A DNA stretch of 64,000 nt, taken from Streptomyces mangrovi. Its GTDB lineage: Bacteria > Actinomycetota > Actinomycetes > Streptomycetales > Streptomycetaceae. This document shows, in pieces, positions 6,681-17,317 of the stretch. Within the stretch, counting starts at the first letter, position 1. Each line of letters opens with the position of its first letter. A model generated the notes under the pieces. That model was not told the origin of the DNA. It did no database searches and saw nothing but the letters and a program-made list of their open reading frames with translations. A program made the translations under genes and the position numbers. Location of the stretch: assembly GCF_900114215.1 (NCBI RefSeq), contig NZ_FOSG01000001.1, positions 62,001 through 126,000 of the forward strand, given 5' to 3'.

Positions 6681-9215
6681 ATGTTCCGTACCGCCCTGCG
6701 CAACGTGCTCGCGCACAAGGCCAGACTGCTGATGACCACGCTCGCCGTCATGCTCGGCGTGGCGTTCGTCGCCGGCACCCTGGTCTTCACCGCCACCCTC
6801 TCCGAGGCCTTCGCGAGGAGCTCCGCCAAGGGCTTCGAGGCCGTCGACGTGGTCGTCCGCCCCGACTTCTCCAGCGACGAGGCCGACCCCGGCGGCCCCT
6901 CGGACCTCCCCCGCGAACTGCTGGAGCGGACGCGGGAACTGCCGGGCGTCGAGCACGCCACCGGAGCCGTCTCCGGCTTCGCCGCCCTCGCCGGCAAGGA
7001 CGGCGAACTGGTCGGCGAGGGCTGGTCCACCCAGGGCGGCAACTACGACACCGGCCCGGACGGATCGGGCGAGGACCCGCGCTACGACCTGCGCGAGGGC
7101 CGCGCCCCGCAGCGCGCCGGCGAGATCGCGCTGGACTCCGCGACCGCCGGGCGCACCGGCTACGGGGTCGGCGACACCGTGCGGCTGTCCGTCAACGGCC
7201 CGGTTCGCGAGGAGAAGATCACCGGCGTCTTCGACACCGACGACGGCAACGTCGCCGCCGGCGGCACCCTGGTGCTGTTCGACACCGCCACCGCCCAGGA
7301 GCTGTTCTCGCAGCCCGGCCGGTACAGCGAGATCGTCCTGACGGCCTCCGGCGGCGTGGGCCAGGGGGAGTTGAGGAAGAGCGTCGAGAAGATCCTGCCC
7401 GAGCAGGCCGAGGCGGTCACCGGGCAGACGCTCGCCGACGACCAGGCGAGGATGATCGAGGCGGAGATGGAGGGCATGCGCACCGGGCTGCTGGTGTTCG
7501 CCGGGATCTCGCTCTTCGTCGGCGTCTTCATCATCGCCAACACCTTCACCATGCTGATCGCCCAGCGCACGAAGGAGCTGGCACTGCTGCGCGCGGTCGG
7601 CGCGAGCCGCCGCCAGGTGACCCGCTCGGTGCTGGTGGAGGCCGTGGTCGTCGGCGCGGTCGCCGCGGGGATCGGCCTGCTGGCGGGCATCGGGATCGGC
7701 GCCGGGCTGCGCTCGCTGATGGGCTCCCTCGGCCTCACCGTGCCGGACGGCCCGCTGATGGTCACTCCGGCCGCGATCATCGCCTCGCTGGTCGTCGGCA
7801 TCGCGGTCACCGTGGCCGCGGCCTGGCTGCCCGCCCGCCGCGCCGCGAAGGTGCCGCCGGTCGCCGCGATGAACAGCGTGCACGCACCTGCCACCGTCCG
7901 CGGTCTGGTCGTGCGCAACACCATCGGCGCGGTCCTGGCCGGCGCCGGGGCCGTGCTGGTACTGGCCGCCACCGGCATGGACGACGGCAAGGTCCCGATG
8001 GGCGCGGGCGCCGGGCTGCTGGTGATCGGCGTGTTCGTGCTGACGCCTCTGCTGTCGCGCCCGGTGATCGCGCTGACCTCGCCCGCGATGCGCACGGCCG
8101 GCGTGTCGGGCAAGCTGGCGCGGCTCAACGCCGTGCGCAACCCGCGCCGCACCGCCACCACCGCCGCGGCGCTGATGATCGGCCTCACGCTGATCACCGG
8201 TCTGACCGTGATAGCGAGCAGCGTCCAGAAGGGCGTCGACAAGATGGCCACGGAGGCGCTCAAGGCCGACTACGTGGTCTCGATGGCCAACTACAGGCCG
8301 CTGTCGCCGGAGATCGAGCGGACGCTGGCCGGGCAGGACGAGGTCACGGCCCTCAGCCCGATGCGCAACTCCCTCTCCCGCATCGGCGACGAGTACGAGT
8401 TCCTCACCGGCGTCGACGGCGAGGGCTTCGGCGAGCTGGTCGATCTCGACTTCACCGAGGGCTCGTTCGCGGGCCTGGGCGGCGAGAGCGTCATCGTGGA
8501 CGCCGGCACCGCGAAGGAGCACGGCTGGAAGACCGGCTCGACCTTCGAGGTGGTCTACGAGGACGGCGAGCGCGGCGAGCTGACCGTCGGGGGCGTGTAC
8601 CGGGACAACGAGATGATGACCGGCATCATGCTCGACACCGCCGCCCTGGACCCGCATCTGGAGAAGGTCACCAGCATGCAGGTGCTGGTGGCCACCGAGG
8701 GCGGCGCGAGCGAGTCGGCGAAGTCCGCCCTGAAGGACTCCCTGGGCGACAACCCGGCCGTTCTCGTCCAGGACGAGGAGGACGTCTCGGAGTCCGTCGC
8801 CCAGATGATCACGCTGATGCTGAACATGCTCTACGGGCTGCTGGCCATGGCCGTGGTCGTCGCGGTGCTGGGGGTGGTCAACACCCTGGCCATGTCGGTC
8901 TTCGAGCGGTCGCAGGAGATCGGGATGCTGCGGGCGATCGGCCTGGACCGGCGCGGCACCAAGCGGATGGTCCGGCTGGAGTCGCTGGTGATCTCGCTGT
9001 TCGGCGGGGTGCTCGGCATCGGTCTGGGCGTCTTCTTCGGCTGGGCGGCCGGGGAGCTGATCTCGGCGTCGCTGCCCACCTACGAACTGGTGCTGCCCTG
9101 GGAGCGGATGGGCGTCTTCCTGGCGCTGGCCGCGCTGGTGGGTGTGCTGGCCGCGCTGTGGCCGGCACGGCGGGCGGCGCGGATGGACATGCTGGAGGCC
9201 ATCAAGACCGAGTGA
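6681..9215 (+). CDS. FtsX-like ABC transporter permease with duplicated FtsX domain
   Basis: The 844-residue permease has the actinobacterial layout. An N-terminal helix (residues 15-40) is followed by a large extracellular MacB-type domain (40-255) and three helices (about 260-385) of the first FtsX domain. A linker with further helices (around 415-510), a second extracellular domain (520-690) and a C-terminal three-helix FtsX block ending in the ARMDMLEAIKTE tail complete it. Both FtsX blocks carry a RTKELALLRAVGASRRQV or RSQEIGMLRAIGLDRR coupling loop. It pairs with the ATPase just upstream; such pairs act as mechanotransmitters or lipid/lipoprotein exporters. The paralogue at 50527-53103 has the same design but diverged sequence. 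Confidence 0.93.
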   Translation: MFRTALRNVLAHKARLLMTTLAVMLGVAFVAGTLVFTATLSEAFARSSAKGFEAVDVVVRPDFSSDEADPGGPSDLPRELLERTRELPGVEHATGAVSGFAALAGKDGELVGEGWSTQGGNYDTGPDGSGEDPRYDLREGRAPQRAGEIALDSATAGRTGYGVGDTVRLSVNGPVREEKITGVFDTDDGNVAAGGTLVLFDTATAQELFSQPGRYSEIVLTASGGVGQGELRKSVEKILPEQAEAVTGQTLADDQARMIEAEMEGMRTGLLVFAGISLFVGVFIIANTFTMLIAQRTKELALLRAVGASRRQVTRSVLVEAVVVGAVAAGIGLLAGIGIGAGLRSLMGSLGLTVPDGPLMVTPAAIIASLVVGIAVTVAAAWLPARRAAKVPPVAAMNSVHAPATVRGLVVRNTIGAVLAGAGAVLVLAATGMDDGKVPMGAGAGLLVIGVFVLTPLLSRPVIALTSPAMRTAGVSGKLARLNAVRNPRRTATTAAALMIGLTLITGLTVIASSVQKGVDKMATEALKADYVVSMANYRPLSPEIERTLAGQDEVTALSPMRNSLSRIGDEYEFLTGVDGEGFGELVDLDFTEGSFAGLGGESVIVDAGTAKEHGWKTGSTFEVVYEDGERGELTVGGVYRDNEMMTGIMLDTAALDPHLEKVTSMQVLVATEGGASESAKSALKDSLGDNPAVLVQDEEDVSESVAQMITLMLNMLYGLLAMAVVVAVLGVVNTLAMSVFERSQEIGMLRAIGLDRRGTKRMVRLESLVISLFGGVLGIGLGVFFGWAAGELISASLPTYELVLPWERMGVFLALAALVGVLAALWPARRAARMDMLEAIKTE

Positions 9216-9244
9216 CGGGCGCGCCGCGTACGGCACGGGGCCCC

Positions 9245-9273
9245 GGGTCCGGACCGCTCGGCGGTCCGGACCC
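9245..9273 (+). terminator. Terminator after the ABC permease gene
   Basis: Perfect 13-bp stem (GGGTCCGGACCGC) with a TCG loop, 29 bp after the permease stop. Confidence 0.75.
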
Positions 9274-9562
9274 TTCCGCCTGCGCGGGCTCTCGCGCGTT
9301 GCGCGTGCGGGCCCGGTCCGTGAGCGCCGCGGCCCCGCGTGAGCCGGGGTCCGGTACCGGGCGCGGCGGCTTCGCCGGGTGCCGGTGGCCGGGTCGCCGG
9401 GTGCCGAGGCGCCCCGGTGGCCGGTGGGGCGTGCGCCGTCCGGGAGCCGGCGCGTACGAGTACCGCCGTGCGCCGGTGCGTACGTACGGGCGGTGAGTGT
9501 TCCGGCGTACCGGGACCGTGCCCCGCGCGGGCCCGCCGGGGCCGCCGGGCCGGGAACGCCGA

Positions 9563-9604
9563 GGGGCGCCCGCCCCTCCCCGCGCGGGGAGGGGCGGGCG
9601 CCCC
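9563..9604. terminator. Long perfect hairpin between convergent ABC permease and ndh
   Basis: Perfect 19-bp inverted repeat around a GCGC loop, 51 bp beyond the ndh stop on the minus strand; probably the ndh terminator and able to work both ways. The interval 9274-9562 holds no recognisable gene. It contains GC-rich short repeats only. Confidence 0.75.
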
Positions 9605-9655
9605 TGCGGTGTGTGCCGTGTGCGTGCGCCGGTGTCCGGTCGGGAGACCGTGCGG

Positions 9656-11041
9656 TCAGGAGGCCTTGGCCTTGGGCCGGGACTCCTCCCGCACGGCGGC
9701 CGAGACCGGGGCGGCGGCCTCGTAGAACTCCTCGCGCGGGTTCTCCACGGCACCGAGGGAGACGACCTCGCGCTTGAGGAACATCGCGAGCGTCCAGTCC
9801 GCGAAGACCCGGATCTTGCGGTTCCAGGTCGGTACCGCCAGGCCGTGGTAGCCGCGGTGCATGTACCAGGCCAGACGGCCCCTGAGCTTGAGCTTGACCC
9901 GCTTGCCCAGAGCGATCATCGCGACGCCCTTGTGGAGGCCGAGGCCGGCCACCGCACCCTTGTTGGCGTGGCGGTACTCGCTCTGCGGGAAGCCCCGCAG
10001 GGCCGACATCACGTTGTCGCCGAGCACCTTGGCCTGGCGCAGCGCGTGCTGGGCGTTCGGCGGGCACCAGGCGTTCTCGTTACCGGCCTCGCGGCCGACG
10101 AGGTCCGGGACCTGGGCGTTGTCGCCCGCGGCCCAGATGTAGTCGGTGCCCTTGACCTGGAGCGTCGCCTCGGTGTCCACGTGGCCGCGCGGGCCCAGCG
10201 GCAGGCCGTAGCGGGCCAGCGCCGGGTTCGGCTTGACGCCGGCGGTCCACACGATGGTGTCGGAGTCCACCTCGAGGCCGTTCTTGAGCACCACGTGGCC
10301 GTCGACGCAGGACTCCATGGACGTGGACAGGTAGACCTCCACGCCGCGCTTCTGGAGGTGCTCCAGACCCCACTTGCCGAGTTCGGGACCGACCTCGGGG
10401 AGGATCTTGTCCGCGGCGTCGACGAGGACGAAGCGCATGTCCTCGCGGCGGACGTTGTTGTAGTACTTGGCCGCGTCGCGCGCCATGTCCTCGACCTCGC
10501 CGATGGTCTCGGCTCCGGCGAAGCCGCCGCCGACGAAGACGAAGGTCAGCGCCCGGCGCCGGACGGCCTCGTCGTTCGTGGAGTCGGCCTTGTCGAGCTG
10601 CTCCAGGACGTGGTTGCGCAGGCCGATGGCCTCCTCCACGCCCTTCATGCCGATGCCGTTCTCGGCCAGGCCGGGGATCGGGAAGGTGCGGGAGACCGCG
10701 CCGAGCGCGACGACCAGGTAGTCGAAGGGCAGCTCGTAGGACTCGCCGACCAGCGGCGAGACCACGGCGACCTTGCGGTCCTGGTCGATGGTGGTGACGC
10801 GGCCGGTGAGGACCTCCGCCTTGGGGAGCACGCGCCGCAGCGGGACGACGACGTGGCGCGGGGAGATGGACCCGGCGGCTGCCTCCGGCAGGAAGGGCTG
10901 GTACGTCATGTACGAGCGCGGGTCGACGACGGTGACGGTCGCCTCGCCGTACCGCATCTTCTTCAGGATGCGGCGCGCTGCGTACAGACCGACGTACCCG
11001 CCACCCACTACGAGGATTCGCGGACGCTCCGTGGTGCTCAT
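9656..11041 (-). CDS. ndh: Type II NADH dehydrogenase (NAD(P)/FAD-dependent oxidoreductase)
   Basis: The 461-residue flavoprotein oxidises NADH and reduces menaquinone at the membrane without proton pumping. It has an N-terminal FAD Rossmann motif (VVGGGYVGLYAARR, residues 11-25), a second dinucleotide motif FVFVGGGFAGAETIGE (about 165-180), the TIVWTAGVKPNP segment and the FAD-binding DNAQVPD segment, followed by a basic amphipathic C-terminal region suited to membrane contact. The length is normal for bacterial NDH-2. The ATG start lies downstream of a Rex-like operator (11076-11093), which fits redox control. It is monocistronic with a strong terminator. Confidence 0.93.
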   Translation of the reverse strand: MSTTERPRILVVGGGYVGLYAARRILKKMRYGEATVTVVDPRSYMTYQPFLPEAAAGSISPRHVVVPLRRVLPKAEVLTGRVTTIDQDRKVAVVSPLVGESYELPFDYLVVALGAVSRTFPIPGLAENGIGMKGVEEAIGLRNHVLEQLDKADSTNDEAVRRRALTFVFVGGGFAGAETIGEVEDMARDAAKYYNNVRREDMRFVLVDAADKILPEVGPELGKWGLEHLQKRGVEVYLSTSMESCVDGHVVLKNGLEVDSDTIVWTAGVKPNPALARYGLPLGPRGHVDTEATLQVKGTDYIWAAGDNAQVPDLVGREAGNENAWCPPNAQHALRQAKVLGDNVMSALRGFPQSEYRHANKGAVAGLGLHKGVAMIALGKRVKLKLRGRLAWYMHRGYHGLAVPTWNRKIRVFADWTLAMFLKREVVSLGAVENPREEFYEAAAPVSAAVREESRPKAKAS

Positions 11042-11075
11042 GCCTTCGAGTATCCCCTGCCGTTCGGGGGACCCC

Positions 11076-11093
11076 TCGTGAGGGCCTTCACAA
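11076..11093 (-). promoter_or_regulatory. Rex-like operator upstream of ndh
   Basis: The 18-bp TCGTGAGGGCCTTCACAA matches the Streptomyces Rex consensus TTGTGAANNNNTTCACAA with two mismatches, 35-52 bp before the ndh start codon. Rex senses NADH/NAD+ and represses respiratory genes, so the position is functionally sensible. A -10-like TGTAAC on the minus strand (11111-11116) would place the site just downstream of the transcription start. Confidence 0.55.
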
Positions 11094-11347
11094 GCATCTC
11101 ACCCTCTTCTGTTACACTCCGCCGACCCGTGACCGGAACCACACCCTCGACCGGGAACCGGATCACCTCACAGCACGTTCAAAACCCGCCGTGAGCTGCG
11201 CAATCGCTCCCCGGGAGAGTCGGTCGGCACGGCCGCCGCGACAGAGGGGCCCGGCGCTCCGGCATCACCGGAACCACCCCTTCCGGGTCGCGGAGACCCC
11301 GAATCGCCACTACCGGCAGGTAACATCGCCCGTCGGCGCGCTTTTCC

Positions 11348-11365
11348 TTGTGAAGAACTTCACGA
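11348..11365. promoter_or_regulatory. Near-perfect Rex-type operator in a gene-free interval
   Basis: TTGTGAAGAACTTCACGA differs from the Rex consensus TTGTGAANNNNTTCACAA at one position. It lies about 307 bp upstream of the ndh start and 124 bp before the lipoprotein pseudogene start. No intact gene is close enough for a simple promoter operator. It could be a distal ndh operator or a relic. The rest of 11042-11488 shows no gene. Confidence 0.55.
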
Positions 11366-11488
11366 ACTTTCCCGGCGGGGTCTTCCGTGACGCCCCGACC
11401 ACGCCTTCGCGGGGGCGCCCGGGAGCGGCCGGTACCGCCGCCCGCGCGCCTCTGACATGGTGTTTCCACCGACAGGGGTGGGGACCTG

Positions 11489-11951
11489 ATGCGCCGTCTC
11501 GCACCGCTGCCGATCCTGCTGGCCGCGGAGGTTCCGCGCGGGACGAGGGGCGGATATGCACACTCATCGGCACCGAGCCCGGAGTCCAGGTGTCCCGGGA
11601 GCCCGCAGGCCCCGCCGCGGACGCGGCCGAGGGCGGGGGCAGGGGCAGGGGCGGCACCACCGTCAGGCTGTGCGTACGGGACGACTGCACGGAGCGGGAG
11701 GCGACCGCGCGGGACCCCTTCGGGACGCTCTCCGTGCACCTGGACGACGACATCGGCCCGCGACCGCGCCGGCACGCTTCACCGTCACCGCCCCCGACGG
11801 GCACACCCTGCTGGACGACCGGACCGAGGTCACCCTGGAGCGGAGCACACCCAACGGCGGGGGGTGCCCGCCGGTGGTCTGGCAGGCGGCGCTCCGGGCC
11901 GTGCCGGGCGAGGGCCTGGTCCCGTACGGGTCGCTCTTGCACAGGACGTGA
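11489..11951 (+). pseudogene. Frameshifted lipoprotein pseudogene
   Basis: A Streptomyces-type lipoprotein can be read only by changing frame twice. The signal start MRRLAPLPILLAA is at 11489. The lipobox-proximal CTLIGTEPGV and the strand-rich TVRLCVRDDCTEREA segment lie in the next frame (about 11553-11755). The C-terminal ARFTVTAPDGHTLLDD...CPPVVWQAALRA segment lies in the third frame (about 11757-11951). All three pieces have coherent composition and order. Two indels, one around the lipobox and one near 11755, therefore inactivated it. A sequencing error is possible, but two would be needed. Confidence 0.65.
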
Positions 11952-11995
11952 GCGCGCGGGCCGCGGATGCGGTGACCAGGACCGAATCACCTCAG

Positions 11996-12017
11996 GTGTA
12001 CACACCGGCGTGTACAC
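11996..12017 (+). promoter_or_regulatory. Double TGTACA operator of the toxin-antitoxin operon
   Basis: Two copies of the palindrome GTGTACAC (11996-12003 and 12010-12017), 14 bp apart centre to centre, end 7 bp before the antitoxin ATG. TGTACA-core palindromes are the established binding sites of YefM-type antitoxins, and here the antitoxin is Phd/YefM-like, so autorepression is strongly suggested. Confidence 0.75.
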
Positions 12018-12024
12018 TTTCCTC

Positions 12025-12297
12025 ATGACCGAGAATATCGTGACCGTACGGGAGGCCCGCGCTCACCTCGCGGACCACATCGACCGGGCCGAGCAGGGCA
12101 CTCCGACGGTGATCACACGTAACGGCAGTCCGGTGGCAGCCGTGGTGCCGATCTCCGACTTCGAGGCACTGGAAGAGGCGGCCGACGTGATGCTGGCCCG
12201 GGAGGCGGAAGCAGTCCTGGCCGAGGGCGGCCCCACTGTGACGATGGCCGAACTGCTGGCGGACCTTTTCGCCGAGCACGGTGAAGACGCGGCGTGA
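12025..12297 (+). CDS. Phd/YefM-family antitoxin
   Basis: The 90-residue protein begins TENIVTVREARAHLADHIDRAEQGTPTVITRNGSPVAAVVP, the classic Phd/YefM DNA-binding and dimerisation region (residues 1-50), followed by an acidic helical C-terminal tail that would bind and neutralise the toxin. The ATG at 12025 follows the double TGTACA operator almost directly, leaving little room for a ribosome site; a leaderless or very short leader mRNA is likely. Its stop overlaps the toxin GTG by 4 bp (GTGA), giving coupled translation. Confidence 0.9.
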   Translation: MTENIVTVREARAHLADHIDRAEQGTPTVITRNGSPVAAVVPISDFEALEEAADVMLAREAEAVLAEGGPTVTMAELLADLFAEHGEDAA

Positions 12298-12572
12298 AGT
12301 ACGCGTTCCGATTCACTGCGGCGGCACAGCGACAACTCCGGGCCATCAGCCGACCCGATGCCATGCGGATCCTGACCGCGCTGACCGCGCTGACCGCGCT
12401 CGGCGACAATCCTTACCGCGAGGACGCCGATGTCAAGAAACTCACCGGCCCATCCGGGCTCTACCGACTCCGGGTCGGCAGCTACCGGATCGCCTATCAG
12501 GTCGAGGACGGTGAACTCGTCATTCTCGTTGTGAAGGTGGGAAACCGGCGCGACGTCCACCGGAATCTGTGA
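12294..12572 (+). CDS. RelE/ParE-superfamily toxin
   Basis: The 92-residue basic protein matches RelE-type mRNA interferases: AFRFTAAAQRQLRAI at the start, NPYREDADVKKLTG in the middle, and YRLRVGSYRIAYQVEDGELVILVVKVGNRRDVH, the conserved R-x-G-x-Y-R-x-x-Y core and C-terminal strand with Arg/His. It is the partner of the overlapping antitoxin. The family cleaves ribosome-bound mRNA. The pair lies between the lipoprotein pseudogene and ppx/gppA, interrupting an otherwise core metabolic block, so it was probably inserted. A short in-frame repeat (LTALTAL) lies near residue 30. Confidence 0.9.
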   Translation: MKYAFRFTAAAQRQLRAISRPDAMRILTALTALTALGDNPYREDADVKKLTGPSGLYRLRVGSYRIAYQVEDGELVILVVKVGNRRDVHRNL

Positions 12573-12605
12573 CGGCCGGAGCCTTCGCGACCTTCATGGA
12601 CTCGA

Positions 12606-12635
12606 AGGCCCCGGGCCGTCGGAGGCCCGGGGCCT
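12606..12635. terminator. Bidirectional terminator between relE-type toxin and ppx/gppA genes
   Basis: Perfect 12-bp stem (AGGCCCCGGGCC) with a 6-nt loop, 33 bp after the toxin stop and 24 bp beyond the convergent ppx/gppA stop. Confidence 0.75.
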
Positions 12636-12659
12636 CGGCACCGTGGACTGGGCGCCGGG

Positions 12660-13649
12660 TCAGCGCGCGGCGCGGGAGTGGGCGATGCCGTCCAGGATGT
12701 CGTGCTCGCTGACCACGACCTCCCGGGCTCCGGTGCGCTCCATGATCGTCTGGAGGACCAGGGCGCCCGCGCCGATCACGTCCACCCGGCCCGGGTGCAT
12801 CACGGGGATGGCGGCGCGCTCGTCGTGGGTGGCGGCCAGCAGGCGTGCGGTAACCTCCGCGACCTTCTCCGCGCCGATGCGGGAGTGGTGGATGGCGGAC
12901 GGGTCGTACTCCGGCAGCTCCAGCGCGACGGCGGCGACGGTGGTGACCGAGCCGGCCAGCCCCACCAGCGTCCGCGCCCCGGCCAGCGGGACGGTCTTCT
13001 CCACCAGGTCCAGCGCGGCCTCGGCGTCCGCCCTCATGGCGGCGATCTGCGCCTGTGAGGGAGGGTCGGTGATCGCGCCGTCGCGCAGCAGATGGCGCTC
13101 GGTCAGCCGGACGCACCCGACGTCCACGCTGCGGGCGGCCCGCACCCCCTCGCCGCCCACCACGAACTCCGTGGAGCCGCCGCCGATGTCCACCACCAGA
13201 TACGGCCCCTCCGGGTGCTCCGCGCCCGCCAGCTCCCTGGTCGCGCCGGTGAAGGAGAGCTCGGCCTCCTGGTCGCCGGTGATCACCTCGGGCTCGACGC
13301 CCAGGATGTCCACGACGCCGCGCACGAAGTCGCCCCGGTTCTCGGCGTCGCGCGAGGCGGAGGTGGCGACGAAGCGGGTACGGCCGGGGGTGACGCCGTG
13401 TGCGCGGATCACCTCGGCGTACTCGCGGCAGGCGGCGAAGGTGCGCTCCAGCGCCTCGGGGGCCAGCCGTCCGGTGCGGTCCACGCCCTGGCCGAGGCGG
13501 ACGATGGTCATCCGGCGGTCGAGGTCGGTCAGCTCGCCGGTGTCCGGGTCGATGTCGGCGACGAGCAGACGGATGGAGTTGGTGCCGCAGTCGATGGCGG
13601 CGACCCTGACCGTCGCGCCGCTCGCCGTACCGTTCGCCGTTCCGGTCAC
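12660..13649 (-). CDS. Ppx/GppA-family exopolyphosphatase
   Basis: The 329-residue ASKHA-fold hydrolase has phosphate-1 motif IDCGTNSIRLLVADI near the start and phosphate-2 motif LVVDIGGGSTEFV (about 135), with the adenosine-like segment GLAGSVTTVAAV later. The size fits single-domain actinobacterial Ppx/GppA proteins that degrade polyphosphate or pppGpp. The GTG at 13649 is chosen because homology begins there and it overlaps the DUF501 stop by 4 bp (GTGA). It is the last gene of the ftsB-DUF501-ppx minus-strand run and ends at the hairpin at 12606. Confidence 0.9.
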   Translation of the reverse strand: MTGTANGTASGATVRVAAIDCGTNSIRLLVADIDPDTGELTDLDRRMTIVRLGQGVDRTGRLAPEALERTFAACREYAEVIRAHGVTPGRTRFVATSASRDAENRGDFVRGVVDILGVEPEVITGDQEAELSFTGATRELAGAEHPEGPYLVVDIGGGSTEFVVGGEGVRAARSVDVGCVRLTERHLLRDGAITDPPSQAQIAAMRADAEAALDLVEKTVPLAGARTLVGLAGSVTTVAAVALELPEYDPSAIHHSRIGAEKVAEVTARLLAATHDERAAIPVMHPGRVDVIGAGALVLQTIMERTGAREVVVSEHDILDGIAHSRAAR

Positions 13650-14239
13650 CGCGCGTCCTCCTCGCCGCTCCCGGCGTCCTCGCCGTTCCCGGCGTCCTCG
13701 CCGTTCCCGGCGTCCTCGCCGTTCCCTTCCGTGCTCACGCACGGCCCCTTGCGCCACCACTTCGGGAGCATGGCGACCGCCTCGTCGCCCAGCGGGTTGA
13801 CGCCCGGGCCCGCGACCAGCGAGTGGGCGACCAGGACGTGCAGGCACTTGACGCGGTCGGGCATCCCGCCCGCGCTGGGGAAACCCTCCAGCACCTCGAT
13901 GGCGTCGCGGCGCGCGATGTAGTCCTCGTGCGCCCGGCGGTACGCGGCGGCCAGCTCCGGATCGGTGCGCAGCCGCTCGGTCATCTCCTTCATCACGCCC
14001 TCGGCCTCCAGCGTGCCGATCGCGGAGGCCGCGCGCGGGCAGGTGAGGTAGTACGTGGTCGGGAAGGGCGTGCCGTCCTCCAGCCGCGGTGCGGTCTCCA
14101 CCACGTCGGGCTGCCCGCAGGGACAGCGGTGCGCGATGGCGCGCAGACCGCGCGGCGGGCGGCCGAGCTGCTGCTGGAATGCCTCGACGTCGGCTTCGGT
14201 CGGCGCGGTGGGCTCGGTACGGGGCGGGGGCGTTTCCAT
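13646..14239 (-). CDS. DUF501-family protein
   Basis: The 197-residue protein matches the DUF501 family found between ftsB-like and ppx genes in actinobacteria: AFQQQLGRPPRGLRAIAHRC, a CPCG motif near residue 40, PFPTTYYLTCPR, and the end of the domain VLVAHSLVAGPGVNPLGDEA. Cysteines could bind metal or a cluster; the function is unknown. The C-terminal 30 residues are a NGEDAG tandem repeat, encoded by 18-bp DNA repeats. The ATG at 14239 starts it. It is translationally coupled to ppx/gppA. Confidence 0.88.
   Translation of the reverse strand: METPPPRTEPTAPTEADVEAFQQQLGRPPRGLRAIAHRCPCGQPDVVETAPRLEDGTPFPTTYYLTCPRAASAIGTLEAEGVMKEMTERLRTDPELAAAYRRAHEDYIARRDAIEVLEGFPSAGGMPDRVKCLHVLVAHSLVAGPGVNPLGDEAVAMLPKWWRKGPCVSTEGNGEDAGNGEDAGNGEDAGSGEEDAR
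13661..13726. repeat. 18-bp tandem repeat encoding NGEDAG
   Basis: Three full copies and one 12-bp partial copy of CTCGCCGTTCCCGGCGTC (first copy with one change) in the 3' end of the DUF501 gene. Unit length is a multiple of three, so copy changes keep the frame. Confidence 0.9.
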
Positions 14240-14333
14240 GCGGCCAGGATGCCTCAGGGGTGTCGGGGCCGGGCGCGGGGGCCCGGCGGGGCGGTCGGGG
14301 GCCGGCGGAACGGAAGGAGCGCGTCCGGGTCGT

Positions 14334-14852
14334 TCAGGGGCGCTGTCCGGCGGTGCCGGAGGCGTCCGCCGTGTCCACGCCGTCCCACAGGTTCCGGTAC
14401 CAGGCCTGTCCGGTGGGACCGGGCTCGGCGGTACGGCGGGAACGGGAGGCGCCCTCGCCGGTGCGGCCGGCCGTGTCGCGCGGAAGGACGTAGCCGGTCT
14501 CGCCGGGGCGCACGTAGAGCAGGTGCTCGCGGATCATCCGCTCGACGTAGGCCGGGTCCTTCCAGCGGGCCTTCAGATCGCGCTTCTCCTCGACCCGGCC
14601 GCGAAGCTCCTCGACCAGGCGCCGCTGCTCCTCGATCTCCGCGCGCTGCGAGACGTACTGCCGCATGGGGTAGGCCAGGGCGACGACGAGCGAGCACAGG
14701 ACCATGACGAGCAGTGCGGCGCGGCCGGTCAGCCGGCTGCGCCGGGGGGCGCGCATCCGGCGGTTCTGGGCGCGGTAGACGCGCTCGGCCGCCTGTGCGC
14801 CCAGTGCCCTGAGCCTGGTCGCGGTGGAGAACCTGTCCCGTTCCGCGGCCAC
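14334..14852 (-). CDS. FtsB/DivIC-type septum formation initiator
   Basis: The 172-residue protein has a basic cytoplasmic N-terminus, one membrane helix (AALLVMVLCSLVVALAYPM, about residues 43-61), then a coiled coil (QRAEIEEQRRLVEELRGRVE) and the post-coil motif WKDPAYVERMIREHLLYVRPGE that defines the FtsB/DivIC family. The GTG at 14852 has AGGGGAGG just upstream; longer frames lack homology. FtsB bridges FtsL and FtsQ in the divisome. Location downstream of eno is the usual actinobacterial arrangement. The C-terminal tail after residue 125 is Ser/Arg/Gly-rich. Confidence 0.9.
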   Translation of the reverse strand: MAAERDRFSTATRLRALGAQAAERVYRAQNRRMRAPRRSRLTGRAALLVMVLCSLVVALAYPMRQYVSQRAEIEEQRRLVEELRGRVEEKRDLKARWKDPAYVERMIREHLLYVRPGETGYVLPRDTAGRTGEGASRSRRTAEPGPTGQAWYRNLWDGVDTADASGTAGQRP

Positions 14853-15000
14853 CCCGCCTCCCCTGCTGCCCTGTCGTCGCCGTGCCCTCGCGGTTGTGGT
14901 CGCCCATGCCGCCGCGTCCCCGCCACCGTACGGGACGGCGGCGGGGACGCGGTGACGGCGGGGCCGCTTCCGGCTGCCCCGCCCACTGCTCGGCCCGCTC

Positions 15001-16420
<1,420 letters not shown>

Positions 16421-16531
16421 CTATCCGGCCCGCGCACGCCACCTCGCCGACAGCCCGTGCCATACGGCGGAACGGATGGTGAAATCGCAGCTCAGAGATA
16501 GTGGGAGCATTTTGTTTCCAAATTGAATAAA

Positions 16532-16579
16532 CCCGGTGCGGCGCGCCCTCCGCCAGAGGAGGTGACACACCGCACCGGG
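16532..16579 (-). terminator. Terminator after rpfA
   Basis: CCCGGTGCGG (16532-16541) pairs with CCGCACCGGG (16570-16579) around a 28-nt loop. It is 51 bp past the rpfA stop, followed on the minus strand by an A/T-rich stretch (16506-16531) that is unusual for this genome and could supply a U tract or an eno promoter element. Confidence 0.6.
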
Positions 16580-16629
16580 GTGGCGCCGCCGGGTGACGGC
16601 AGTGGCGCCGGGGCGGGCACAGCAGGGGA

Positions 16630-17307
<678 letters not shown>

Positions 17308-17317
17308 TTATCTCACC

